A stretch of DNA of 64,000 bases. It comes from Ceratopteris richardii (Eukaryota > Streptophyta > Polypodiopsida > Polypodiales > Pteridaceae). The position numbers and the translations under genes were made by a program. Of the stretch, positions 43,684 through 53,875 are shown in pieces. The notes beneath the pieces are model-generated. The model was not told the origin of the DNA, searched no databases, and worked only from the letters and a program-made list of their open reading frames with translations. Where the stretch lies: assembly GCA_020310875.1 (NCBI GenBank), contig CM035422.1:50563607-50627606 (forward strand), written 5' to 3'. Numbering within the stretch: position 1 is the stretch's first letter; the number at the start of each line of letters is the position of its first letter.

Positions 43684-46067
43684 ATGTGGTGGTACTTTGT
43701 ACTTAAGGATATTATATATTATTCAGCTCTTACTTTAGTTCAGTTCATTCTCAATAGAGAGAGACTTCATGTACACTTTGTTGATGATAAGTGTATGGTT
43801 CATGATTTTAGCAATGGTGATATTATCGTGATGTCTATTACATTATGTAATGGTTTGTATCGCATGGATACATACAAGAGGGTTGCCTCAAATGCCTTCG
43901 TTGCTCATACTTCTTCCATGGCTAAAATGGAGCTTTGGCATGCTCATTTTGGTCAGTTGAACTTCAATAGTTTGCTTTACTTGCAAAAGAAAGACATGGT
44001 TATTGGTTTGCCAACACATGAGTCCATTGAATAGCATGCATGTGAAGGTTGCATTCTTAGAAAAATGCATCGTGCTTCTTTTCCAAAAGATATTCATACA
44101 GATACTAGAAGAAAATTGAAGCTTGCTCATAGTGATGTATGTGGTCTCCTCAAGACTCCATCTTTTGGGAGGCATGTATATTTTGTTACCTTCATTGATG
44201 ATGCTACTCACCATACATGGATGTATCCTATGAAAGCAAAGAATGAGGTATTCTCTTGCTTCAAAGCATTTTTAGCTATGGCTGAAAATTTTTCTTCACA
44301 ACAGCTTTTGACTCTACACAAGGATCATGGTGGTGAATACACATCACATGAGTTTAATGCTTTTCTTCATGAAAGAGGTATTTCATACCAATGTACACTG
44401 CCATATGTGAAGAGATGAATAAGTATGTATTTGAAGATGAAGAGGTGTTGCAAAATCCTTGATCTACACCAGCCAAATGAACTCCAGGAGTATATGGTGG
44501 GCCCTTTTAGCTTGCCAATGGATGTATAAGATACCCTATGTACCTTGGAAGATCACTCTCAAAAAGATAGATCAAAACAGATAAGTTGGAGCTAGCTCAA
44601 AGGTGAAAACTTGCTATTCTTGGTTCATACACCTGTCGAGTGTTTTACATAATTCTCTGAGCACAGCAGCAATTAGCTTAATTCCTCTTGGGGAAGTCTA
44701 GGTAGCTTAAAGAGATAACTTTCAAGAGTAATCTCATCAAAAATAATAAACCACACACTGAGAATGAGTTTTAACAAGTGATGACATCATCCCGATTTTC
44801 ACGGGCTGCTATAGTTTGAGACCAGTGAGCACAAAAATCAACATAACTCACAATTTAGGAATTCAATGATTATGAAACTTTGTATGGTTATACTAGAAAG
44901 TAAGCTGAATCCAACAAGCTTTAAATCACTGAATTTGAATAAGTAACCACTGAGAAACACCTCTGACAAGAGGAGTGAAAAAGTCGGGTACCTGACAGAG
45001 AAGTGAAAATGCACAGACACTGTTGACTTCAACTGAACATAACTGACGATTGCAACATCCAAATGACATGAAAATTTGTGAGCATATAGTAGACTTATAG
45101 AGCTAACTTTACCAAGTTAAAGCACTGAACATGATGCACCAAACTCAGAGAAAACATCTTTGCAAGCTGACTGAGGAAACTGAGAGTAATGGCAGTGAGT
45201 AATACACTTCACAAGAACATGGAAAGATGAACTCAAATAATCATGAAAATGAAAGTATATTGCTTGTACAATACAATGACTTACTGATACATATGTGTGC
45301 CTTGTAATCACACCTTGATATGGCATAAAGCTCAGCTCTTGGAGGTCTTCACATAGGTCTCTCTAACCACGACTAAAACTGCCATCTATTTATAGTTGAG
45401 TTTGGGAGGCTAACTTCCCTCAATCACTCTCCAATCAATCAATGATTGATTTGATTCTCTACCTACCACAAATCACGAATTCGTGGCTCCTCTTTCCATT
45501 CTTGATCAAGTGGACTCAACCACTTAAGATTCTCTTAATTTTACATTAAGTAAACTCTTCAAAAGTTACAAGAGGTAGTTCACAAGTGAACTTTACATAG
45601 TCTTCTTTTTAAAGCTTCTTATAAGACTTTGTGGGACTCAAGCCAATACTTAGGCTTGTCATAGACTTGCTCCAACACCATATACAACTCAGCAAAATGG
45701 TGTAGTCGAGCTGAAAATAGAACACTTCTTGACATGGCACCATGTATGGCTAAAGGAAAGCACCTTCCTAATAAGTTTTGAATGGAAGCGGTCATGTGTG
45801 CAAACTATGTGTTGAATCACTGCTCTAAAAGCATTGAGAGTCATTACTCCTCATGAGGCTTGGAATTGACATAAGCCTATGGTTAGTCATATGCGCGTGT
45901 TTGGTTGTTTGGCATATGCTTTTATGCCATCACAACAATGTCACAAACTTGATGACAAGGCAAAGAAATGTATATTTGTTGGTTATAGTGTTGAAAGTAA
46001 GGGATATCATTTGTACCATCCATTGACGAACATAATTATTGTGAGTCGAGATGTGGTATTTGCTTAA
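43684..46067 (+). pseudogene. Copia I integrase remnant
   Basis: Readable pieces are the pre-integrase zinc domain (WHAHFGQLNFNS, then HACEGC after a TAG at 44032) and the integrase core (HSDVCG, FIDDATHH). After the solo LTR comes TTQQNGVVE, with the catalytic Glu, then VFGCLAYAFMPSQ and FVGYSVESKGYHLY at 45879-46067. Removing the solo LTR and one CCATA restores the frame through LPYTTQQNG. The coding sequence fades near 46080. Confidence 0.85.
44406..45677 (-). mobile_element. Solo LTR of the H copia family
   Basis: 1,272 bp, matching the H LTRs at 3702 and 9804, with TGTGAAGAG and CTCCAACA ends on the plus strand. It is flanked by a perfect CCATA duplication (44401-44405 and 45678-45682). 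It contains the family TATA box at 45386-45395. No internal region is present. Confidence 0.95.
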
Positions 46068-46158
46068 ATTTTGTTTTTCCTCTACTTGAATACAAAAAAC
46101 AGCCAACAATTAGTTTAGAAGATGTGTACGATACACTCATGCCTGTGTAGAGAACTTC

Positions 46159-47853
46159 TGTTGGAGCAACACAATCAACAATTGATGATTATATGAATGT
46201 TAGGAATGAAGACTTAAAGAAAAGATCATAGTCTAAAGCATAAAGTGAAGTACAAGTTCAGGAAGAAATGCTCTACATACACATGTGCAATAATTTTGTA
46301 AATACTTCAAAAATACTTTGATTTAATGACGAGTCCACACTCATATGTATATATACACTTGTATATAGTCATGATATATATGAGAGATGATATATAGATG
46401 AGATATAAAAGATAAAATAACAAGTTCAGTGAGAATTATCCATCAAATGTAAGATCAATAGAAGAGAAGAAGTTTTCTAAGAATTGTGCATCAATATTTC
46501 TTCAATTTCTCCTTTTGTGTTTAGCCAACTCAGAAATCCTTTTGTACATGTCGAAGTCCATAGTTAATGCATTTATGATCAATTTTTGAGAGTCTAATTA
46601 TAATCACTCTAAGAGAATTGTGAGTAGGAACATTTGTATGTGTAAATGTATTAAGTGACTTCTGATACAATTGCAATCTCGATGATAAAAGATTTGATTA
46701 GATCTCAGTGTAGAGTGTAAAGTTTTACACAAATGAGGACTCAAAATCTTAGTTAGAAGGTAAGCCATCAATGTCTAAAAGCATTTGATTAAACAAATTG
46801 TAGAGTGAGATAACCAAGCAGTTAAAGTTGCATAAGTAAAAGTCGCCTACAGAGAAAGCATGTTTTAGACATAGCTTTACTTTTCTGAGTGAAGCTATAA
46901 CTCACAGAAGTGGTAGAGTTTCATAATTTGGTAAAGACTTCTGTTAGAAGCTTTTTTTGAAGGGAAATTATTTGTGAAATGTCAAAAACTTGTAGAAATA
47001 TTTATACAAATGATGTACAAATGAGGAAGAGTCTTCCTCATGTAGACTAGAATCATATGTATTTTTTCTAGAATTTTTGGAAGCTCTTTGATAGCATATT
47101 TTTAGATTAGAAGGGAAAAGGAACAAAATTCAACTCTGAAAGAGGACACTTGAAAATGTACAAAAGATAATTTCCTCTATTTTGAGAGGGTTGGTTGTAT
47201 TATTTTTGCTATCCAAGTAATGTGAAGAGCTCTCCTATAGAAAATTGTGTTTCTCCCTTTCATGTACTTTCTCTTGATTTGTTGAGTCTATTCTTTGTGT
47301 GATCCATGGAATTTGTAAGCTTCAGTTGTGTATTTCTGAGTAAGATGTATGAAGAGAAGTGATTCTTAGTGTATTGAGTAAGAAAGTGCAGAAGAACAAA
47401 GCTAGAAATGGAAATTTTCAGTTTTCATAGAATCGCGATTGTGTCGTCTATGTGATACATGTACTGTTTTTGAAATTTGACTTCATAATTGTGGTCTGCT
47501 ATGGAAATGGCACACTTTAGGCACAAAGATCATTGAAAATGCTGTTGTAGAACTCAAGATAATCAAAACCCTAGATATTTTTCTCCTTCATCACAATTTC
47601 TCAGAAAAGTTGTCATCTTAACCCTTATTCTTGTATCCATTAACTAGAAGGGTCTGTGGTCTTTGCATACTTTTTGGATTGACAATTTAAAGATGTGTAG
47701 TTGATCCTATATGCTAAAATGATTGGAGAGGACAACTCCAAAGGGTAACAACAAACAACTTCCAAAATTGATGAAGGTTTCTTGCTATTCTTGGTATAGA
47801 GGTGTTCTAAATTCAAGTATAGGTTGTCTTTTGGAGATTAATCATCTCCATTA
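46159..47853 (+). repeat. 5' LTR of copia element K
   Basis: This starts TGTTGGAGCAACACAATC and ends CATCTCCATTA, aligning at both ends with the D LTR. It is about 1,695 bp, roughly 570 bp longer than in D. The extra sequence lies between about 46950 and 47700. The last base pair has changed from CA to TA. Confidence 0.8.
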
Positions 47854-48076
47854 GTGGTATCAAAGGAGGCTTTATCAAAAGTGAAGGAAACAAAGACCAC
47901 AATTGTTGCGGACATACAAAATTCAACATCTGAAGATTCAAAAGGAAAAAGTTTGAAGGAAAGGCTAAAGGAAGACACACGACAGTAATCAAAAGGATCA
48001 AAAGGAGTAAATCTCAAAGTAAAGGTATATTCATTACTCATAAGGTTGAAGATTTTATAGTACATGTGAAGAAAGA

Positions 48077-49427
48077 ATGGGAGATAATCTTCAAATTGAG
48101 AAGCTGGATAGAGAAAACTATCCACCTTGGTCCATGAGAATAGCTCATCTTATGAGCAAAGATTTGATAGGATACATTACAAGAGAAGAAGAGAAGCCAA
48201 AATTCAAAGATCCTAGTGTTCCTACTAGGGAGAAACTTGCTGACTTGAAAGTTTGGATGAAGAAAGATGCTCAAACAAGGAGCATCATCTACATGGTAGT
48301 AAATGATTACTTGCTTCCTCATATTAGAGGACTTGAAAGTGCAAGTGATAGATGGAGTGCTTTGGAGGAGCATTTCCAGAATACAACCAAGTCAAGGAAA
48401 GCATCACTATGGGTAGAGTTTACCATATTCAAGAAGAAGGCTTCACAATCAATATCTGATTATGTGACAAAGATGAAAGACATTGCCGATTCTTTAGGTG
48501 CAGTCGATGAAGACATTGAAGAAGATAAATTGGTAAGACAAATTCTTACAGGTTTAAGAGGAGATGAGAATTGGAAGCCCTTCATATTATCAACAGAACT
48601 TTCATTGGATCATTTCACTCCTGATTCGAATGAGTTACAAGGTCATATGCTAACCTTTGAGAATGATATCAAAGGAGATGTTGATAAGAGTGCAAGCCAT
48701 GCAATGTATTCTAAGGATAAGTAGAAGGCTATCAAAGGAAAGCAACAATGAGTTGAAGATCAAGGTAGTTCAAGACAAGCAAACCTCCTAAGAGGTAGAG
48801 GAAGTGGTAGAAGTAGAGGAAGAGGCAAAAAAAACAAGGATAATGTCAAAGCTTGTTGGATATGTGGTAAGACTAATCATCCTTCTCATGAATGTTGGCA
48901 CAACAATTAAAGTATTAGTAGCTTTAATCAGAGTTATAATCAAAGGTAGAGGTGGAAGGAATTAGAGAGGAAGTTTCAGAGGTAGAGGTAGTAGAGGATT
49001 CTTTGGAAGAAATGGTGGAAGAAACTTTCAAGGTCAATCCTACATCAATACCTACTACAATTATGCATCAGAGGAGAAGGAGGATTCAACTCAAATCATG
49101 AATGCAACATGTGAAGTTCCAAGTGAAGATCAAAGACTATTCTACATTGACTCAGGGTGTAGCAATCACCTGAGTGGTAACATTGCATTAATGACTGATT
49201 TGCAGAATAAAGTGGTTAATCATAGAGTTCAAATAGGTGACAATACAAAGCATAAGGTAAAGTCAATTGGATTAGTAAAGGCTAAAGATGGAAGTATTCT
49301 TTGGAGTAAGGATTTCTATATTCCTACAATTCCAAAGAATTTGATCAGTGTAGGGCAAATTGTAGAAAAAGGATATGAAGTGAGATTTACTAATGATGGA
49401 TATGAAGCAATTCCTTGTATCAAATGA
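48077..49427 (+). pseudogene. Copia K gag and protease
   Basis: gag runs from MGDNLQIEKLDREN at 48077 to a TAG at 48722. A TGA follows near 48750, then the RG-rich stretch and a zinc knuckle (CWICGKTNHPSHEC near 48860). The protease is at 49098-49427 with IDSGCSNHLSGN. At about 49390 the frame passes directly into sequence that in D lies after the integrase (compare 31700-31840), so about 2 kb with the whole integrase are deleted. The tail to 49588 is the post-integrase linker. Confidence 0.88.
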
Positions 49428-49588
49428 TGTCACATTTGATGAGCAAGGTACTTGGTACTCAGGTACAAATAGTGCTTATGCAGGTCTTGAAGAAACATTG
49501 AATCAGAAGAAAGGTAAATCAAAGGTTCAAATTTTTTAGGAAGAAGAGAATAGTGAAGTGCTAGTTGAAAATGAAGAATGGCCAAGGT

Positions 49589-49967
49589 TGTCACGAGGAA
49601 GGAGATAAGGAAGAGAGCTCACACACACACTCTCACTCTCAAGGAGAAGCACACACACAGATTGAGGCAAGGAAGAATGATCTTCTTCTTCTTCTTCTAT
49701 TACATAAAAGGAATGTACAAGAATGACCTAAAAACAAGAATACAACCAGTGCAATATATAAAGACCAGTACATAAGGAAAAACCTAATGTCCGCGAATGA
49801 GTGAGCTGGCAAGAAACAAATGTGCCATCACTCTCGGTAGATAAATCTAATAAAGCTCAATGAAGTATCCCTGACATATACCGGCGTGACCACTATACAT
49901 GTCAGAGAAACAAAAAACTGGTACGTGTCATCCTGGATCATCACATGTTGAGCTTGATATCTCAACA
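49589..49967 (-). repeat. 3' LTR of copia element E
   Basis: On the minus strand it runs from TGTTGAGATATC to CCTCGTGACA. It includes short CA-rich and CTT-rich runs (49617-49700). Confidence 0.82.
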
Positions 49968-49979
49968 CTCCCCCTCAAG

Positions 49980-50627
49980 CTCAATGCCATATCTTGTAAT
50001 CCAAGAATCTTCCGAAACTTCTTCAACTTCTCAGCTCCAAGTGCTTTGGTGAAAATATCAGCAACCTGCTCATCTGTTCTCACATAAACAAGATCAATAT
50101 CACTTGCTAATACCTTCTCTCTGATGAAGTGATAATGTACCTCGATATGCTTTGCTCTAGCATGGAAAACAGGGTTCCGTGCTAACTATATGCTGCTAAG
50201 ATTATCACAATAGATAGTGATAAGCTTTTGCACTTCCACAGCTAAATCTGCAAGTAACATCTCCAGCCATGATGCCTCACATGCTGCCATTGCAGCACCT
50301 CTATACTCAGCCTCTGTACTCGACAAAGCAACAGTGGGTTGCTTCTTACTGCTCCATGTAATAGCTGCACCTCCAAGTGAGAAAAGAAAGCCACTAGTAG
50401 ATCTTCTATCTGGAGTACTACCAGCCCAATCTGCATCGGTGTATCCATGAACCTACAAATCTACACCAGCTTCATAAAACAATGCATAATCCAAAGTAGC
50501 ACTCACATAACATAGAGTGCGCCTTAGAGCATCCAAATGTGGCTTCCTGGGAACGTGCATAAATTGACTTTCAAGTCCAACAGTGTAGCTTAAATCAGGC
50601 CTTGTAATTGTAAGATATATAAGACTA
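49980..50627 (-). pseudogene. Copia E reverse transcriptase end and RNase H
   Basis: In two frames joined near 50452 I read TITRPDLSYTVG, then [28 protein letters not shown] and HARAKHIEVHYHFIREKV, the standard copia RNase H. At least one frame break and one in-frame stop are present. The fragment is 5' truncated at 50627. Confidence 0.85.
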
Positions 50628-52480
50628 TCGGAGGATGTGGACAATCCTTTATGAAATGATCTCCTTGGCACCTAAAGCATTGTCCTCTAGGGCCATGTGG
50701 TCTTTGCGGTCTCAATTGGGCCCGTGGATTAGGGTTGGTATACATCACATTAGCGTAGTCGGGCTCCCAACTGGGTTCCAATGGTGGACTATCATATTGA
50801 TATGTCTCCACATTCTCTGGTGACTCTGTGTAATATGCGGATGGACTATCTACATGACTAGAGTCCAAACTGTTGGAATTTGGGTCACTTTCTGTGATCA
50901 AGGGTGAAGAAGGCACTAAAGCCCTGTTGAGGTTCTCTTCTGCAGCAGCGTATTTAACTGAGATGACATCATCTGGTGGGGTGGCTGCTGAGCTAAAATA
51001 GGTTGAGGTCTCTATTTAGCCTGATAAGGATAATTTTGAGGAGGCCTATAGTAATGAGGCTGAGTATTGTACTGACCTTGATACCTACCTGGTTGTGCGT
51101 ATGCTTGAGGTTAGTTCTGTCATACTGCTTGTTTGTTGTATGGGTAGTCTTGAGCTCTATGATTCGTGTATTGTCTCTCAATTGTACAGTATTGGCCACT
51201 AGGGTTGGATTGCGGTTGTGTTGCATTGGGACACACATTTGCCATATGATCACCACCACACGTGTAGCAAGGCTTGTTTGTTGTTAACCTTGGCATCTGT
51301 TTGCTAGAAACTCCTAGTTTCTGGGCCACTTTTTCTGCTAGGTCTTCTATCGAGCTAGACAATTTTGAAGATGCTAGAGATGAGCAATCTGAGACCTTAT
51401 AGACCTTTGAGAGTTCCAACTCGTCTCCTAAGTTATCCTCAATGTCTATACATATTCTTACACATTGTTCTAGCATAAAAACAATGACACTTGCTTGGCC
51501 TGTGAGGGTAACTCTTGCATCGGACATCTCTCCACATATTGTCTAAACCTATATCCTGCCAGTCTAACTATCTCCTACAGGGTCTGTTTGAAGCTATGAA
51601 TCAACGAAGACGCATCATGATTGATCCCACTTTTAGAGAATTCAGTGATGAATGACTCTAAAAAGTGATGGATATCTCTAAACTGCCTTTGTTGCAATGG
51701 TTGGAACCAAGTTAAAGCTGTATTCTTTAATGTTAGTCCAAATGCGTTGTATTGCGTGAACATGTCGTCTACTTGATCTTCTTGTATACTGCTTAAATTC
51801 CGCAACATGGTCATAGGTCTCTCCTGTCCCATCGAAGTAGTTTTTCATGGACTTTACTAGCTGAGTGGGTCTCAGTATTCTTAAGTGTTCACGTGGTCTA
51901 GGTAGAGGAAAATCATCTCTACCACCTGGTATTCTAGGTTCCCTTTGTCTTTCCACTCTATTGGGGTCCGTGGTTGTTCTATCTCTCCCTAAGGGATGAG
52001 TGAAACTTATTTCCGATCTCTCTTTGTTCTTGTCTCTTTGATTGCCATGGGCTGAGGATGTTCCTGCACCCTGATGGTTCGTATTTACACTTTCTCGAGA
52101 CGGAGGGAAGACTAAATCACCTCTCCATATATAGGTATTTCTCGCATGATCTAGTACTACAAATACTCTTTCTGAAGTTCCATCCAGGTATACCACCTTT
52201 CTAGGTGTATCTGGGTCCTTGAACTCGTAAATCATGATGGAGCCTACCTCACTAGGTTGTTCCACTCTGTATCTCCAAAATGCTTCATCTATCTCTTTAT
52301 TCACAAACAACTCTATGCTTCTATTATCTTGAGGGATCCAATCTATGATTAGTACTCTTGTCAGTAAAAATTTCCCTCTATTTGTCCTAGGTTCTTCTCC
52401 TACTGGTTCTTTTCCTTGGATTCTCACTTCCGTCTCTAATTGAATTACACCAAACTCATTGGTATTATTTGGCTGAGTAC
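50628..52480 (-). pseudogene. Gag fragment of gypsy element M
   Basis: This is a minus-strand gag related to A, B and C but clearly more diverged. Pieces are the N-terminal domain (51678-52427, IMIYEFKDPDTPRKVVYL), the capsid domain (LVKSMKNYFDGTGETYDHVA, then 51575-51832) and the first knuckle CYTCGGDHMANVC (51120-51527). Another knuckle is CFRCQGDHFIKDC near 50650. Several frameshifts and stops occur. It is truncated on the left at about 50627 by copia E and on the right at 52480 by the LTR of G. Confidence 0.85.
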
Positions 52481-53374
52481 TGTTGACCTAAGCTTCAACT
52501 TAGGGACTTGCGGAGAAAGAGACTGTACCTCAATCCCCTCACAAGTGCATATAGTGGGGATACACGCTTTTAATTTATCAATCCGAAGAGTATACTAACC
52601 TAGCCGAGTGTATGAAGACATGCAAATGTGTAATGGTCAATGCAAAAGTATTACTCAAAAGTGAAAGTGAGAAAAACACTTATCCTAACAAGCTTCAACT
52701 GTAGGTCAAGACGAAACGATACTTGGTGCAGCAGCCGTCAGTATTTTGGACTTTTCTCCTAGCTCCGAGCTCCAAACATAGCGAATAGCATATGCGTTTC
52801 GAAGCTCTCGAGAAGACGCATCCAATGGCAGTGGTTTCACGCAATTCCGACACTCCTACTTCAAGTTATGACAGAAATACTGAGTCGCGGGAATACTTTT
52901 CTACACTTCAGCACCTCCTACACCTCGCACACACCTCTCCTACAGCAAAGAAACACTCTCAAGGATAGATCACACTCACAAGCACTCTTTCCAAGCAATA
53001 CACATGCATACAAGCTCACAAAGAAGAAGATGAAGAGGGAAAAAGACACAAATTCGAATTTCTGTGCTCTCTCTTCTCACAATGGCAAAAAGTTCTTTAC
53101 AAAGAGTCACATTTGACTTATATACTAGTGCCCTAAAAATGGTCCTTTCACACAAGTGACCGGCACTTTATTCCCTAAGAGCTAATTTCCTACTATTTTA
53201 CATGGATAAGCTTCTATTCTTCTATGGGAATGCATCTAGAGGACTCCTCTAGTGCCTTTACAAGGGAAGTATATATTACAGAAATGAATATGTTACAAAA
53301 ATATCTGGTCCCAATCGGAAAAATTTTGGGGCCCATCTTTTTCTCTGCTTTGTGCGCTCTTTGGCTCTGCAACA
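52481..53374 (-). repeat. 3' LTR of gypsy element G
   Basis: About 894 bp with TGTTGACC and CTGCAACA ends on the plus strand. A polypurine tract (53375-53390, minus strand GCGAAGAGGGGGAGAG) directly follows on the right. This shows it is the 3' LTR of a minus-strand element. A TATA-like box is at 53117-53125 (minus strand TATATAAG). The left junction with M is sharp at 52480. Confidence 0.75.
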
Positions 53375-53580
53375 CTCTCCCCCTCTTCGCCTCTGTCGTC
53401 CCTTGACAGACTTCGCTTCTTTTGACAGACTTTGCTTCGCGCACGCGCCCTGTGGTCAGTATTGTCTGCAGTTAAACAGACATGCAGATTCGATGGCCTT
53501 CTTGATTCAAGCTCTACTACTCGAGAGCCTGATGTAGTCGCCTTGCTTGTTGACTTGGGTTGCCACGCACGCCACCAGTG
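53375..53580 (-). pseudogene. C-terminal end of ORF3 of element G
   Basis: The frame ends in SLSRDDRGEEGESVAEPK and reads into the LTR. It matches the ORF3 ends of B (SVRDDRRERGGGVE) and F (PVGDDRAQEGGSVE). Upstream residues are open to about 53580, then stops appear. It shows that a third, separate element of this lineage had an ORF3 reaching into its LTR. Confidence 0.7.
53392..53410 (-). other. Hairpin upstream of the G polypurine tract
   Basis: TCTGTC and GACAGA pair around a 7-nt loop, adjacent to the polypurine tract as in B and F. Confidence 0.65.
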
Positions 53581-53875
53581 ACTAGGAATGTGCTATTCTT
53601 AGTCACCCTCTTCAACTTTTCAGCCTCTACCCCTTTCTAACTTTTGGTCCTACTCTGATGTTTGAAAAATCCACTCCTCTGGACCCCGGGGTTAAGCTTT
53701 GTAGCCTGGTGCGTGCCCCTGCGGGGCTCTGTGCAGAGATGGGTGTTGCGCCCCTGCGGGGCTTCCTGCAGAGATGTATCTTTACATTTGTCTATCTTCA
53801 AATTTGCCCTTTTAGTGAAGCTGTTTCTTTCGTTGCTTTCTTTTTTTCCTTTTCTTACTCGTTTCGCCCTCAACA
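53581..53875 (-). repeat. 3' LTR of gypsy element F (left end uncertain)
   Basis: The right edge is firm: CTCAACA at 53869-53875 followed by the polypurine tract. The left edge is a guess, because no partner LTR is in the window. It holds two GC-rich tandem units near 53706-53785 and the last codons of ORF3. The LTR may be truncated. Confidence 0.45.
53706..53785. repeat. GC-rich tandem repeat with small hairpins in the F LTR
   Basis: Two units share GCCCCTGCGGGGCT and GCAGAGATG. Each contains the inverted repeat CCCC-TGC-GGGG (53717-53727 and 53752-53762). I do not see it in the other LTRs. Confidence 0.7.

Larger units (their letters stand above)
43428..46158 (+). mobile_element. Copia element I, protease-integrase fragment
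   Basis: This plus-strand copia fragment is bounded on the left by the LTR of A and on the right by the LTR of K. A solo LTR (44406-45677) interrupts it. It has no LTR of its own in the window. The stretch 43428-43683 shows no clear domain and is probably decayed protease sequence. Confidence 0.7.
46159..49588 (+). mobile_element. Copia element K, 5' part with internal deletion
   Basis: K is a relative of element D. It has a 5' LTR (46159-47853), a decayed primer binding site (47855), gag and protease, then a jump to the region after the integrase (49430-49588). It is cut at 49588 by the LTR of element E. Its own 3' end is not in the window. Confidence 0.85.
49589..50627 (-). mobile_element. 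Copia element E, 3' fragment (LTR and RNase H)
   Basis: This is a third copia family, on the minus strand. Its 379-bp 3' LTR (49589-49967) is preceded in element sense by the polypurine tract CTTGAGGGGGAG (49968-49979) and by the end of pol. It ends at about 50627 against gypsy M. Confidence 0.85.
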
